DNA of 46,199 nt from Planctomycetota bacterium. Lineage in GTDB: Bacteria; Planctomycetota; Planctomycetia; Pirellulales; Pirellulaceae. Shown here piece by piece: positions 8,913-16,243 of this stretch. Below the pieces are notes generated by a model, which ran no database searches, was not told where the DNA came from, and saw only the letters and a program-made list of their open reading frames with translations. A program made the translations under genes and the position numbers. The stretch spans positions 1 through 46,199 of the forward strand of contig JAQBZB010000035.1 in the NCBI GenBank assembly GCA_027622275.1, written 5' to 3'. Position 1 is the first letter of the stretch, and the number at the start of each line of letters is the position of its first letter.

Positions 8913-8938
8913 CGATGCGATCCAACAAAGGAATGCTG

Positions 8939-9244
8939 ATGGGATTCGCGACGGCAATTTGGGATCTGGACGACGATCCTAAAGGCACGACGATCCTAAA
9001 GGCACGACGATCCTAAAGGCACGACGATCCTAAAGGCAATGTTCAGCACATCGCCGAACATGACGTTGCCAAAGAGGAAGTCGAGGAGGTGCTCAGGAAT
9101 CCCTCGGGCATCGAAGCGAGCCGGTCTTCCGGTTCCCCGATTGCATTCGGCGAGACGAGCACCGGTCGATTGATTGCCGTGGTATTCGAAGCGATCGACG
9201 AGGACACGGTTTACCCAATTACAGCCTACGAGGTGGAACCATGA
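8939..9244 (+). pseudogene. BrnT-like toxin gene interrupted by a 17-bp tandem repeat
   Basis: The reading frame starts MGFATAIWDLDDDPKG and, after the repeat, continues with NVQHIAEHDVAKEEVEEVL and ends IDEDTVYPITAYEVEP. It is clearly a paralogue of the intact toxin at 10478-10720 (NVEHIAEHGLLPDEVEYVL; IDEDTIYPVTAYEVPEP). Four copies of a 17-bp unit (8971-9038) lie after codon 16. Three extra copies add 51 nt, so the frame is restored after them, but the third copy reads through a TAA at 9014-9016. With one copy the gene would encode an intact protein of 84 aa; with two it would be out of frame. The ATG at 8939 has AAAGGA 8 nt upstream. The stop codon overlaps the antitoxin start (ATGA at 9241). 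The toxin family resembles BrnT-type RNases with the RelE fold. Confidence 0.8.
8971..9038. repeat. Four perfect copies of a 17-bp tandem repeat
   Basis: The unit CGACGATCCTAAAGGCA occurs at 8971-8987, 8988-9004, 9005-9021 and 9022-9038 with no mismatch. It lies within the toxin coding frame. Since 17 is not a multiple of 3, each copy is read in a different frame, and copy three supplies the stop. Perfect identity indicates recent expansion, and slipped-strand change in copy number would switch the toxin frame on or off. Confidence 0.95.
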
Positions 9245-9600
9245 AAAGAGTCGCCCGCAATCGCCGCCTGAATCCAGCCGAAGCGGCCAAGTACGACGCC
9301 ATTCGGGAGAAGGTCGAACACGAGAAGCCGGAAATCAACGCTCGCATCCGCCAGCGAATGGCTGACAAGCGAAAGGCCGAGGCGAGCGAGACGGGCAGCC
9401 AGACGCTCGGCCAACGAATTCGTGCTGCTCGAGAGGCCTGCGGAGCATCGCAAGTCGTCGTCGCGGAAGCGGCGGGTATTTCGCAAGGCTATTTGTCGCA
9501 ACTCGAACAGGACGAACGCGAACCCGCGCTCTCCATCGCCGCCCGGCTCGCGCAGGCCCTGGGCATCTCGCTCGACGAATTGGCATCGGGGGCGGCGTGA
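9241..9600 (+). CDS. XRE-family antitoxin
   Basis: The protein (119 aa) has an N-terminal charged region (LNPAEAAKYDAIREKVE) and a C-terminal helix-turn-helix of the Cro/C1 type (about residues 55-115, QRIRAAREACGASQVVVAEA then GISQGYLSQLEQDEREPALS). It is the second gene of the TA module: its ATG overlaps the toxin stop by the ATGA tetranucleotide. The same gene order is seen in the inverted module at 10136-10720. It should neutralise the toxin and repress the operon through the palindrome at 8895-8912. Because the toxin frame is now stopped early, the antitoxin could be lightly translated or expressed alone. The call as an antitoxin comes from family and context. Confidence 0.8.
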   Translation: MKRVARNRRLNPAEAAKYDAIREKVEHEKPEINARIRQRMADKRKAEASETGSQTLGQRIRAAREACGASQVVVAEAAGISQGYLSQLEQDEREPALSIAARLAQALGISLDELASGAA

Positions 9601-9794
9601 TTAAGCGAAGGATTCAGCGTGAACCCTTGGCCCGATCCGCGTCTCACCAGCGCGTTAGTTGCACACGAATGACGGGCAGGACGACATAGGACGTGGTCCC
9701 AATGAGCAAGAAGAAACGTCAGAAGCCAACACGACATCAAAAAAACTGGGCAAAGCTAATTAATTAATGGTGAACTCGGCTGATAGAACTTGGC

Positions 9795-10112
9795 TCATGG
9801 GTGTGTCCGGGAACGCCGCGCCTGGGTCAACCGGTCAATCACGCTGGAACCAGCCGCCCTTTGCTGACGCAGCGCCTGCTCGCCTCGGTCGGTCCAGCGG
9901 GCTAGGTACTCGTCCATGGCCGCGCGATGGCTGAGATAGTACGTGATTGCCGCATGGACTTGTTCCAGCGTGACCGGCGGATAATTCAGCGCGATCTCTT
10001 CAGGCAGCGCACCGTCCAGGTATTCGGACAAAATCGCCTCGATCCCAACCCGCGAGCCGCACAGGCGAATCTCTTGGTCCGAGACAAACTCAAAATAGTC
10101 TTCAAGCTGCAT
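9795..10112 (-). CDS. DUF433 domain protein (VapB-like antitoxin family)
   Basis: The protein (105 aa from the ATG at 10112) contains a DUF433 domain: RLCGSRVGIEAILSEYLDGA followed by LPEEIALNYPPVTLEQVHAA and ITYYLSHRA. DUF433 proteins are small winged-helix antitoxins, usually paired with a PIN-like DUF5615 toxin, but no such gene follows. It is instead the third gene of the BrnT-like/XRE operon (10136-10720), 23 nt after the antitoxin stop. GGAG lies 8 nt before the ATG at 10112, so I prefer it to a TTG at 10139. It may be an extra antitoxin or an orphan regulator. Confidence 0.75.
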   Translation of the reverse strand: MQLEDYFEFVSDQEIRLCGSRVGIEAILSEYLDGALPEEIALNYPPVTLEQVHAAITYYLSHRAAMDEYLARWTDRGEQALRQQRAAGSSVIDRLTQARRSRTHP

Positions 10113-10135
10113 GTCGAGGACTCCGGTTGTTGACG

Positions 10136-10465
10136 TCAAGATGATGGGGATGAAACCAATTCCACGCTCAAGCCAAGTGCTGCGGCGATCGCGGTTAGAT
10201 CCGACATTTTGGCGTCGGAACCGTACTCGACGTCGCGCACCGTATCCACACTTGCGAAGCCCGATCGGCTTGCTAGTTGCTCCAACGTAAGTCCTTGTGC
10301 CATTCGGGCTGCGCGAATGGTCAATGCGATCCGTCCCTTCGCGGATGGCCCTTGAGCGGGAACCGATGGCGGAAACTCTGCCTGGGCCGTGTTTCGAATT
10401 GCATCGAACTCTTGCTTCTGCTCCGCGTTTAGCGTTCGGCTCGTGCGTTTGAACTTTTCAACCAT
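10136..10465 (-). CDS. XRE-family antitoxin of the intact TA module
   Basis: The protein (109 aa from the ATG at 10465) has the same layout as the antitoxin at 9241-9600. The N-terminal part, RTLNAEQKQEFDAIRNTA, matches LNPAEAAKYDAIREKVE. A helix-turn-helix (about residues 45-105) follows: IALTIRAARMAQGLTLEQL then ASRSGFASVDTVRDVEYG. AGGAG precedes the ATG at 10465 by 8 nt; an ATG at 10471 is closer to the ribosome site than usual. It follows the toxin gene by only about 12 nt and so is co-transcribed. It should neutralise the toxin at 10478-10720 and probably binds the dyad at 10734-10766. Confidence 0.8.
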   Translation of the reverse strand: MVEKFKRTSRTLNAEQKQEFDAIRNTAQAEFPPSVPAQGPSAKGRIALTIRAARMAQGLTLEQLASRSGFASVDTVRDVEYGSDAKMSDLTAIAAALGLSVELVSSPSS

Positions 10466-10477
10466 TGCCATATCTCC

Positions 10478-10720
10478 TCACGGTTCAGGGACTTCGTAAG
10501 CCGTTACAGGATAAATCGTGTCTTCGTCGATTTGGTCGTAAATCACAATAATGTAACGATCGTCTTCAGTGAAACCGAACACACACGGACGTCCTGACGA
10601 ATCGCTCAGGCCCGCGGACTCGTAGTTCACCAATACGTATTCAACCTCATCTGGAAGCAAACCATGTTCGGCGATGTGTTCGACATTGTCGCCGGGGTCA
10701 TCATTCCAAATGATCCACAT
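10478..10720 (-). CDS. BrnT-like toxin
   Basis: The protein (80 aa) begins MWIIWNDDPGDNVEHIAEHG and ends TIYPVTAYEVPEP. The short basic-acidic beta-rich layout, with an early WxDDPxxNVxHIAxHG motif, resembles BrnT-type toxins, which are ribonucleases with a RelE-like fold, but it is diverged. It heads an operon with an XRE antitoxin and a DUF433 gene. The ATG has GAGG 9 nt upstream. Toxin first, antitoxin second is the BrnT-BrnA gene order. It is the intact paralogue of the gene broken by the 17-bp repeat at 8939-9244. The toxin call rests on the paired XRE gene and on the duplicate module. Confidence 0.7.
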   Translation of the reverse strand: MWIIWNDDPGDNVEHIAEHGLLPDEVEYVLVNYESAGLSDSSGRPCVFGFTEDDRYIIVIYDQIDEDTIYPVTAYEVPEP

Positions 10721-10733
10721 CCCCGACTACCTC

Positions 10734-10766
10734 TAGAATGAACACGCATGCACGGTTTTCATTCTA
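10734..10766. promoter_or_regulatory. Dyad upstream of the intact toxin operon, probable operator
   Basis: TAGAATGAA (10734-10742) and TTCATTCTA (10758-10766) are perfect inverted copies separated by 15 nt, 13 nt upstream of the toxin ATG at 10720. This is where a TA autorepressor would bind. The sequence differs from the palindrome of the sister module (8895-8912), so cross-regulation is unlikely if both are operators. Confidence 0.55.
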
Positions 10767-10831
10767 CTCCGACGTGAAGATTCATGGAAACTTCTTTGCA
10801 ATTCTATTGCGGTCATAGCGGCGCATTTTGC

Positions 10832-13495
10832 TCACTCTCGCTCCCACACGGCAGGCAACTTCCGCGAGTCTTCACCATACGTTTGCGACACAACGAAGCC
10901 GCTGGCTTGCGAGGTGTAGAAGATGCGGCCGTTCGAGACGACCGCGCCGAGACACTCGCGCGAATCAATCGCCGGACCGGTCGAGACGAGTTTGCCTTCG
11001 GACGACAGATCGATCATGTCCATGTTCGCGCCCAGCACGTATGGCTCGGAAAGCGTAAAGCGGCAGCAGGCGTAGTTGTGGCCGATGCTGCTGACGACCT
11101 TGCCGCTCGTGCGATCGAAGACGTTGCCTTTGCCTCGCAATGCGTTCGAGAAGATGAACTCTTCGCCAACCGTGACCACGTTCAAGGCCGATGTCACCGC
11201 GTCGGACTTCCAGACCAGCGAGCCGTCTTTCGCGTCCAAGCACCACACGAAACGATCGTCGGTGCCCTCGATCGCACGATTGTAGCCGCCAATGTACAGC
11301 CGGCCGTCGCGGGCGCTGAGCGTACATTTCGATGTGACGTAGAAGTCGGTGGTCTTCCAAATGACCTCGCCGGTTTCCGGGTCCAAGCAAGCCGTCAGCC
11401 CGTTATTGTCCGCCGGCAAACCACGCCGTTGCCGCTGACTGGCTGCGTAGCCGAAGAACGTCGAGTAGAACAGTTTGCCGTCGAGCATACAGATGCCGCA
11501 GTCATTCCCGCCGCGACCGTACTCGTAGAAGTCTTTCTCCCACACGACCTTTCCCGTATCGAGATCCCACGCCCAGATTCGCGGGTGATGATCCTTCGGG
11601 TAGTAAGGATTCTCGTTCGAGTAAATCCACGCCATCACCTCGCGGCCGTTCGGCTGAGGAATCGGTTCGCCTTTGAACGTGAACGGCCTTTCCGTGCCCT
11701 GTGCAGCGTACTCGCCCGAGCCCGACGCATAGATCGCGACGTTGCCATGTACAACCGGCGGGAACTGGCGACTCCAGCTGGGCGAGCCAGTGAACGGTGC
11801 CTCCCACAGCAGCTCGCCGGTTGCGGCATCGAGACAGCGCATCAACGAGCGTTTGATGCCGGCTTGCGGGACGAGCAGTTTGCCCTGGATGTACAACGGC
11901 GAGGTAAACGAGAGATAAACGTCCGGCCAATGCCGCCGCCACAACAATCGTCCGGTGTCTTGCTCGACGGCGATGATCTGGCCTTCGGCCGTATGCGTAT
12001 AGAGCCGCCCGCCGCCGCAGACAGGCAGATGCTTTACCGTGCCTTCCAACCGCCGCGCCCATCGCATTCGCAGCGGCGGCTTCAAGCCTTGCTGATTCGC
12101 ATTCGTGCCGCCGAAGTCGCCGTAGTTCGTGTACCAATCGTAGCGAGCATCCGCGAACGGATCGGTCAGCGGGCTGCGGATCTTGGCGACTTGCAGATCC
12201 TTCGTCGGCAGCGCGGCCTTTCCGGCCTCACCGTAAACGTACAGATAGCCATCTTCGCAACCGGCATAGATGCGGCCGTCTGCGACCGCGATGGGAGCCG
12301 TGATCGGCGTCTTGAACGCCGTTGCTAATGCTGTAGCTTCGCCGCCCGCGAGCGGCACGACATACAACTTTCCGTCGAGTCCGCCGTACATGACGTGATC
12401 ACGAGTCACGACGGGAGGGCAAACCGAAGCGGCCGCGCAAAGCACTTCCGGCTGCTCGTTGCCGATCGTATGTCGGCACAATCCGATGCCTTCCTCGGGC
12501 CGCACGCGGTAGACGTCACGACCGCGCACGCTGACCGAAGCAAAGCTCAACAAGCCCGGCAGATGAATCGCCGTCTCGGTGCCCTGCACGTAACTCGTCT
12601 GCACTTCGTCACCGGCAAGACGCAGGATCTCGACGCGTCCGGCGTTGTCGCGGCGATGCCACTGGACGTAGACATTGCCGGCGTCGTCGGCGCTCTGGCC
12701 GAATGTGGCAGGGAATTCGGAGCCGGCGTAATCGGGAACCGCGGCAACCGCACGCAGCTTCGGCGCAGCGCCGGCGTCGTCCAGGAACACGGTGCGTCCG
12801 CCCGCCGGCATGACCACGGTCTTGTCGACCAGGCAGATATCGCGCGAGCAGACAAAGTGGTCTTTCCACGTAACGCGATCGCCACGAGCGGCCAGCCACT
12901 CTTCGCCGCTCCAGCGGTTGCCATCAAACTTAACGACCTCCTTGACGAAGTCCCAAGTCCACGCTACTTCGCCGCTGGGCTCGACTGCGTACACTCGCGC
13001 GCCGAGCGTTGCGAAGTAGACTCGCTCGGCACCGACAGCCGGCGCGGAAAAGATTGGCTCTCGGCAATCGATCTGCTTCACGACCGCTCCCGTCTCACGA
13101 TTCAGGACGTAGTAGTAGCCGGCCGTCGTCCCCACGTGCAGGTACTCGCCGACAACCGCCGGAGCCGCCACGTTGTTACAGTTCCCCGCGCCGCCGGCGG
13201 TCTGAAGCCGCCAGCGCACTTGAAAGGTCGTCGCGTCGATGGCGAAGACAACGCCCGAACCGTCGATGACGTAGACGCTGCCATCGCTGACAACTGGCGA
13301 AGCGTAGATGCCATCGGTCATGGGGATCGCGGCGAGTAAGCCAAGCGAGTCGGACAGCGCCGTTTCGGGAGCGTTGCCGGATCGTAAAGCATTCCCCTGA
13401 AGCTGTGGCCAGTCTGACGCAGCCGATACGGATGCGAGACTCAGTATGCATGCGAGAAAATAGATCGCTACTGACGACGCGAGCGTCTTGTTCAT
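10832..13495 (-). CDS. Secreted PQQ-like/BamB-type beta-propeller protein
   Basis: The protein (887 aa from the ATG at 13495) has a signal peptide (MNKTLASSVAIYFLACILSL, then ASVSAASDWPQLQGN) and many repeats of the PQQ-enzyme/BamB blade type, such as GSVYVIDGSGVVFAIDATTF, GKLYVVPLAGGEA, GRLYIGGYNRAIEGTDDRF and GKVVWEKDF. Two propellers may be present, in about residues 20-450 and 480-880. No dehydrogenase active site is obvious, so it is better read as a periplasmic scaffold or binding propeller than as a PQQ enzyme. The open frame extends upstream to 13597 but that part crosses an inverted repeat and is not protein-like, so I start at 13495. It lies downstream of the ceramidase-like gene on the same strand, separated by the repeat at 13536-13648. 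Confidence 0.85.
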   Translation of the reverse strand: MNKTLASSVAIYFLACILSLASVSAASDWPQLQGNALRSGNAPETALSDSLGLLAAIPMTDGIYASPVVSDGSVYVIDGSGVVFAIDATTFQVRWRLQTAGGAGNCNNVAAPAVVGEYLHVGTTAGYYYVLNRETGAVVKQIDCREPIFSAPAVGAERVYFATLGARVYAVEPSGEVAWTWDFVKEVVKFDGNRWSGEEWLAARGDRVTWKDHFVCSRDICLVDKTVVMPAGGRTVFLDDAGAAPKLRAVAAVPDYAGSEFPATFGQSADDAGNVYVQWHRRDNAGRVEILRLAGDEVQTSYVQGTETAIHLPGLLSFASVSVRGRDVYRVRPEEGIGLCRHTIGNEQPEVLCAAASVCPPVVTRDHVMYGGLDGKLYVVPLAGGEATALATAFKTPITAPIAVADGRIYAGCEDGYLYVYGEAGKAALPTKDLQVAKIRSPLTDPFADARYDWYTNYGDFGGTNANQQGLKPPLRMRWARRLEGTVKHLPVCGGGRLYTHTAEGQIIAVEQDTGRLLWRRHWPDVYLSFTSPLYIQGKLLVPQAGIKRSLMRCLDAATGELLWEAPFTGSPSWSRQFPPVVHGNVAIYASGSGEYAAQGTERPFTFKGEPIPQPNGREVMAWIYSNENPYYPKDHHPRIWAWDLDTGKVVWEKDFYEYGRGGNDCGICMLDGKLFYSTFFGYAASQRQRRGLPADNNGLTACLDPETGEVIWKTTDFYVTSKCTLSARDGRLYIGGYNRAIEGTDDRFVWCLDAKDGSLVWKSDAVTSALNVVTVGEEFIFSNALRGKGNVFDRTSGKVVSSIGHNYACCRFTLSEPYVLGANMDMIDLSSEGKLVSTGPAIDSRECLGAVVSNGRIFYTSQASGFVVSQTYGEDSRKLPAVWERE

Positions 13496-13535
13496 TGTGA
13501 GGAATCCGGTCTGGTAAAGGTCACGGCGAATTGTG

Positions 13536-13648
13536 GCCATCACGCTCCGCCGTGATGAGCCTCCCGCACGGAGGCCGATCTGAGAATGACCGCTCACTTA
13601 CACTTCCAACTCGCATCTATTAGGCTCATCACGGCGGAGCGTGATGGC
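13536..13648. repeat. 27-nt perfect inverted repeat around 59 nt
   Basis: Arms 13536-13562 and 13622-13648 are perfect inverted copies; each contains a TCACGGCGGAGCGTGA-type palindrome. The right arm touches the stop codon of the ceramidase-like gene (13648-13650), and the left arm lies 41 nt before the PQQ gene start. It could form a very stable hairpin between the two genes and would be expected to terminate or process the transcript. Confidence 0.9.
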
Positions 13649-15126
13649 TACTTTAGCTCGTCCAGCAACTCGAGAATGACTTTCGTGATACGATCCGATG
13701 CATCTAACTGTACACGATTCGTTCCCATCCAGGTTTCATATCCGCCTAGCTCGTGCTGCCGAGGCGTTGGCAAGTATCCATGCGAGTCGTTCGCCAATTC
13801 GATCGTAAAGGTATCACCGAACGGCGACTTCTCCTTGATCTCCAAGCCAATCTCAGTGAAGACCTCGAACGGAATCGCCGCGATCGCCAGGTCTCCGATC
13901 CGGACGACCTGCAAGGGGATCGAGACTTCGTCGGGACCGTCGAGCAATTTCTGCACGCGTTCGGCGTAGTTCGTTTCGTAGCGATGGAACTTCTCTGCGT
14001 CCGCGGGCTTGGCCAGCACTTCGGCAAAATACTTCTGCATCGCCGCATCCGGCTTGCGAAACTTCACTGTCAACTCGCGATGAGCGAATTTCAAGGGAAC
14101 CCAGTCGCGGAACTCAATTTGATCGTGAGCCGCCTTCACGCGTTGAGCGACCACTTCGGCGACTTCGGCCATCTTCTCGTATTGCTCGTATTTCTTGCCG
14201 CCACGAGCGCGGAAGTTGATGTTGTTGACGTCGCCGCTGGTGCCGTTGCTCATCATGCCGACGAACGGCGGATCGCTCGCACCGGCATCCAGCAATTCGC
14301 TGATGCGTTTGGAAAAGATGCCGAAGTAGTCGGCCGAGATGTCCCCTTGATTCACACCGCCGACGTAGTGCAGCGAATAGTTGGCCAACAAAGCGATCGG
14401 GCGACCGTCGGCGGCTTGCACGCTGAGGAACGAGACTTCGGGATCGACGGGCCCCGCCGGCTCGACCAAGGCCGCGTTGCCGCGCGGCGGATTCATGCGG
14501 ACTTTGTCGATGCCGCCGAACGGATTCTTCAACTGCTCCGGCTCCGTGACAAACCAGCGTCGATTGAACAACTCCGACGGCTCTTCGACGCCGCCCCAAC
14601 CGATCCGCGCCGGTTCGAGATGGGCGTACGCGGCCTTCACGGCATCGGCGATGCCCCGCGCCAGGATCGGGGCGTAGCGGTCTGTGCTCGAGCGAGTTCC
14701 CGAATGCGTGTGCGTCGCGGCCATCAGGATGTTCTCGGGATGCAGCTTTGTCTCTTCGCCAATCATCGTACGAGCCTGATCATAGACCTCGCGCACGATG
14801 CCGAGATTGTCACAGATCACGAAAGCGATCTGAGTCTCGCCGTCGTCGAGCACCAGGCACTTCGCGTGCAGCTTGTCGTGAATCGAGGTTGCTGGAAACG
14901 GGGCGAAGCCACCGACCACCATTTCGCCTAACGGAGGCGTGATATCAGCCGTCGCGGCCCCCGCTCGAAAGCTGCGTTTCTCGTCAGCCTCGCCGCGCGG
15001 AAGGGCGACCATGCAAGCCAGGACCAGCACACCAGAAGAGACACACAATCGGACATTCTGACCTATCATCATCGATATCATTTTCGACTCGCTGTTTGAC
15101 TTGGGCACCGAAGGCTCCGCATTCAC
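13648..15126 (-). CDS. Neutral/alkaline ceramidase-like secreted protein
   Basis: The protein (492 aa) has the N-terminal domain of neutral/alkaline non-lysosomal ceramidase: FRAGAATADITPPLGEMVVGG, VLDDGETQIAFVICDNLGI, and the metal-binding MAATHTHSGTRSS, with HYVGGVNQGDISADYFG and VGMMSNGTSGDVNN further on. These are the zinc-site and substrate-loop motifs. A signal peptide is present (about residues 22-45, MIGQNVRLCVSSGVLVLACM). I use the ATG at 15126 because AAGG lies 6 nt upstream, but ATGs at 15081 and 15069 are also possible. Planctomycetes use members of this family as secreted amidases of uncertain substrate, so ceramide hydrolysis is inferred only from the family. Confidence 0.85.
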   Translation of the reverse strand: MNAEPSVPKSNSESKMISMMIGQNVRLCVSSGVLVLACMVALPRGEADEKRSFRAGAATADITPPLGEMVVGGFAPFPATSIHDKLHAKCLVLDDGETQIAFVICDNLGIVREVYDQARTMIGEETKLHPENILMAATHTHSGTRSSTDRYAPILARGIADAVKAAYAHLEPARIGWGGVEEPSELFNRRWFVTEPEQLKNPFGGIDKVRMNPPRGNAALVEPAGPVDPEVSFLSVQAADGRPIALLANYSLHYVGGVNQGDISADYFGIFSKRISELLDAGASDPPFVGMMSNGTSGDVNNINFRARGGKKYEQYEKMAEVAEVVAQRVKAAHDQIEFRDWVPLKFAHRELTVKFRKPDAAMQKYFAEVLAKPADAEKFHRYETNYAERVQKLLDGPDEVSIPLQVVRIGDLAIAAIPFEVFTEIGLEIKEKSPFGDTFTIELANDSHGYLPTPRQHELGGYETWMGTNRVQLDASDRITKVILELLDELK

Positions 15127-15346
15127 GACCTTGCCGCGCTGCGATAACAGCCGTGCCCAGTACGGTACCCGGATCGCACGCTGTTTTCAATCAAATACCG
15201 CAGAATTGCCGTTCCCCTCCCGACTCGCTGGCATCGAGGAGGCGTCAGAGCCCTTCGCGGCCAACAACCGCCATCGTTGCCGCCCCGGCGTGAGTAACTC
15301 ATAATCGAGGCGAGCTTGAAGTAAATACAGCCAGTGTCTCAACGGC

Positions 15347-16055
15347 ATGATGGTCATGACACACGAACCACTCGATCGCATCCTCAAGAAGACCCTCGAA
15401 GATTTTAATGTTTCGCGCAGCGAGAAGCGAGTTCTTCAGCGCATCCTCGAGGAACTCGGAGCGGACGATCAGCAGCGAGCTTTCCTCCGTCACCGCGCGT
15501 TCGAACTGGCGCGCGGCGAGGTGCTTGGTCCGCAGGCACATGGTGTGCTTGACTGGCTGGAAGCGATCGTGAAAGTCTTGGATGCCAACGAACCAACCGA
15601 CTCAACTTCTAAAAGCAACCGCGCCGAAGTCTTCTTCAGTCCTGGAGACGAGTGTCGGCGCGCCATCACCGGACTGCTCGAACGCACACGACAAGCGGTC
15701 GACATTTGCGTGTTCACGATCACCGATGACCGGATCAGCGACCGTATCGTCGAAACGCGAGATCGAGGAGTTGCCGTGCGGGTCATCTCGGATAATGACA
15801 AGGCAGAAGACTTTGGTTCCGACATCGAGCGGTTCGAGCGGGCGGGCGGGCATCGAAGTCGCGATCGACAAGAGCGAGCATCACATGCATCACAAGTTCG
15901 CGGTCTTCGATCGGTGCATCACGCTGACCGGAAGCTACAACTGGACACGCAGCGCCGCCGAGTTCAACGAAGAAAACATCCTCGTGACGCACGATCCGCG
16001 GATCGCCGGCCGCTTCCAAGAGGAATTCAACTGTTTGTGGAAGAAATTGCGATGA
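15347..16055 (+). CDS. Phospholipase-D-like nuclease, interrupted by a frameshift
   Basis: The N-terminal part (EPLDRILKKTLEDFNVSRSE, then FFSPGDECRRAITGLLERTR and VDICVFTITDDRISDRI) leads into a single HKD motif (HHKFAVFD, then TLTGSYNWTRSAAEFNEENI). This is a one-motif PLD of the Nuc/MitoPLD type, which dimerises to form its active site. The frame breaks at 15840-15851, where GGGC is repeated three times. Two copies would give ERAGIEVAIDKSEHHM and continuous protein of about 234 aa to the TGA at 16053-16055. In the present sequence the N-terminal frame runs out into noise. It is either a recent pseudogene, a slippage site or a sequencing error. Confidence 0.78.
15840..15851. repeat. GGGC tetramer repeated three times inside the PLD gene
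   Basis: Three GGGC units sit exactly where the PLD frame is lost; one unit fewer restores it. A four-base unit shifts the frame by one each time it is gained or lost, so this is a plausible slipped-strand site. Confidence 0.8.
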
Positions 16056-16143
16056 TGCCGAACTCGCTCGGCACGTCATTTATGTGGCGTTTCGCTCCGC
16101 GAAACAGCATCGCATTCGGCTCATACGCGGAGAGGCTGTGAAA

Positions 16144-16213
16144 AAATCAGCCGCTGGGCGCTAGCCTGCGGTTTCCCCGCGGGAACCGGACGCTAGCGCG
16201 TACCGGCTGATTT
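16144..16213. repeat. GCTAGC-type palindromic repeat, copy C
   Basis: Outer arms AAATCAGCCG (16144-16153) and CGGCTGATTT (16204-16213) are perfect inverted copies. Inner GGCGCTAGCC and ACGCTAGCGC pair imperfectly around a GGTTTCCCCGCGGGAACC centre, itself nearly palindromic. It lies between the convergent PLD (plus) and sulfatase (minus) genes and may serve as a two-way terminator. Confidence 0.75.
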
Positions 16214-16243
16214 CGCGGAGCGAAAGGCCACGTCCGCAGCAAC

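Larger units (their letters stand above)
8372..8938. other. Intergenic region with repeat copy B and toxin operator
   Basis: About 570 nt with no convincing gene. It contains the palindromic element at 8568-8666 and a short perfect palindrome at 8895-8912 just before the disrupted toxin gene. The remainder shows nothing that I can name. Confidence 0.5.

Noticed and set aside
10784-12328. Long plus-strand open frame opposite the PQQ protein gene
   Set aside because: It is antisense to a clear signal-peptide beta-propeller gene; its composition is rich in Arg and Ala as expected of a GC-rich shadow, and no motif is seen.
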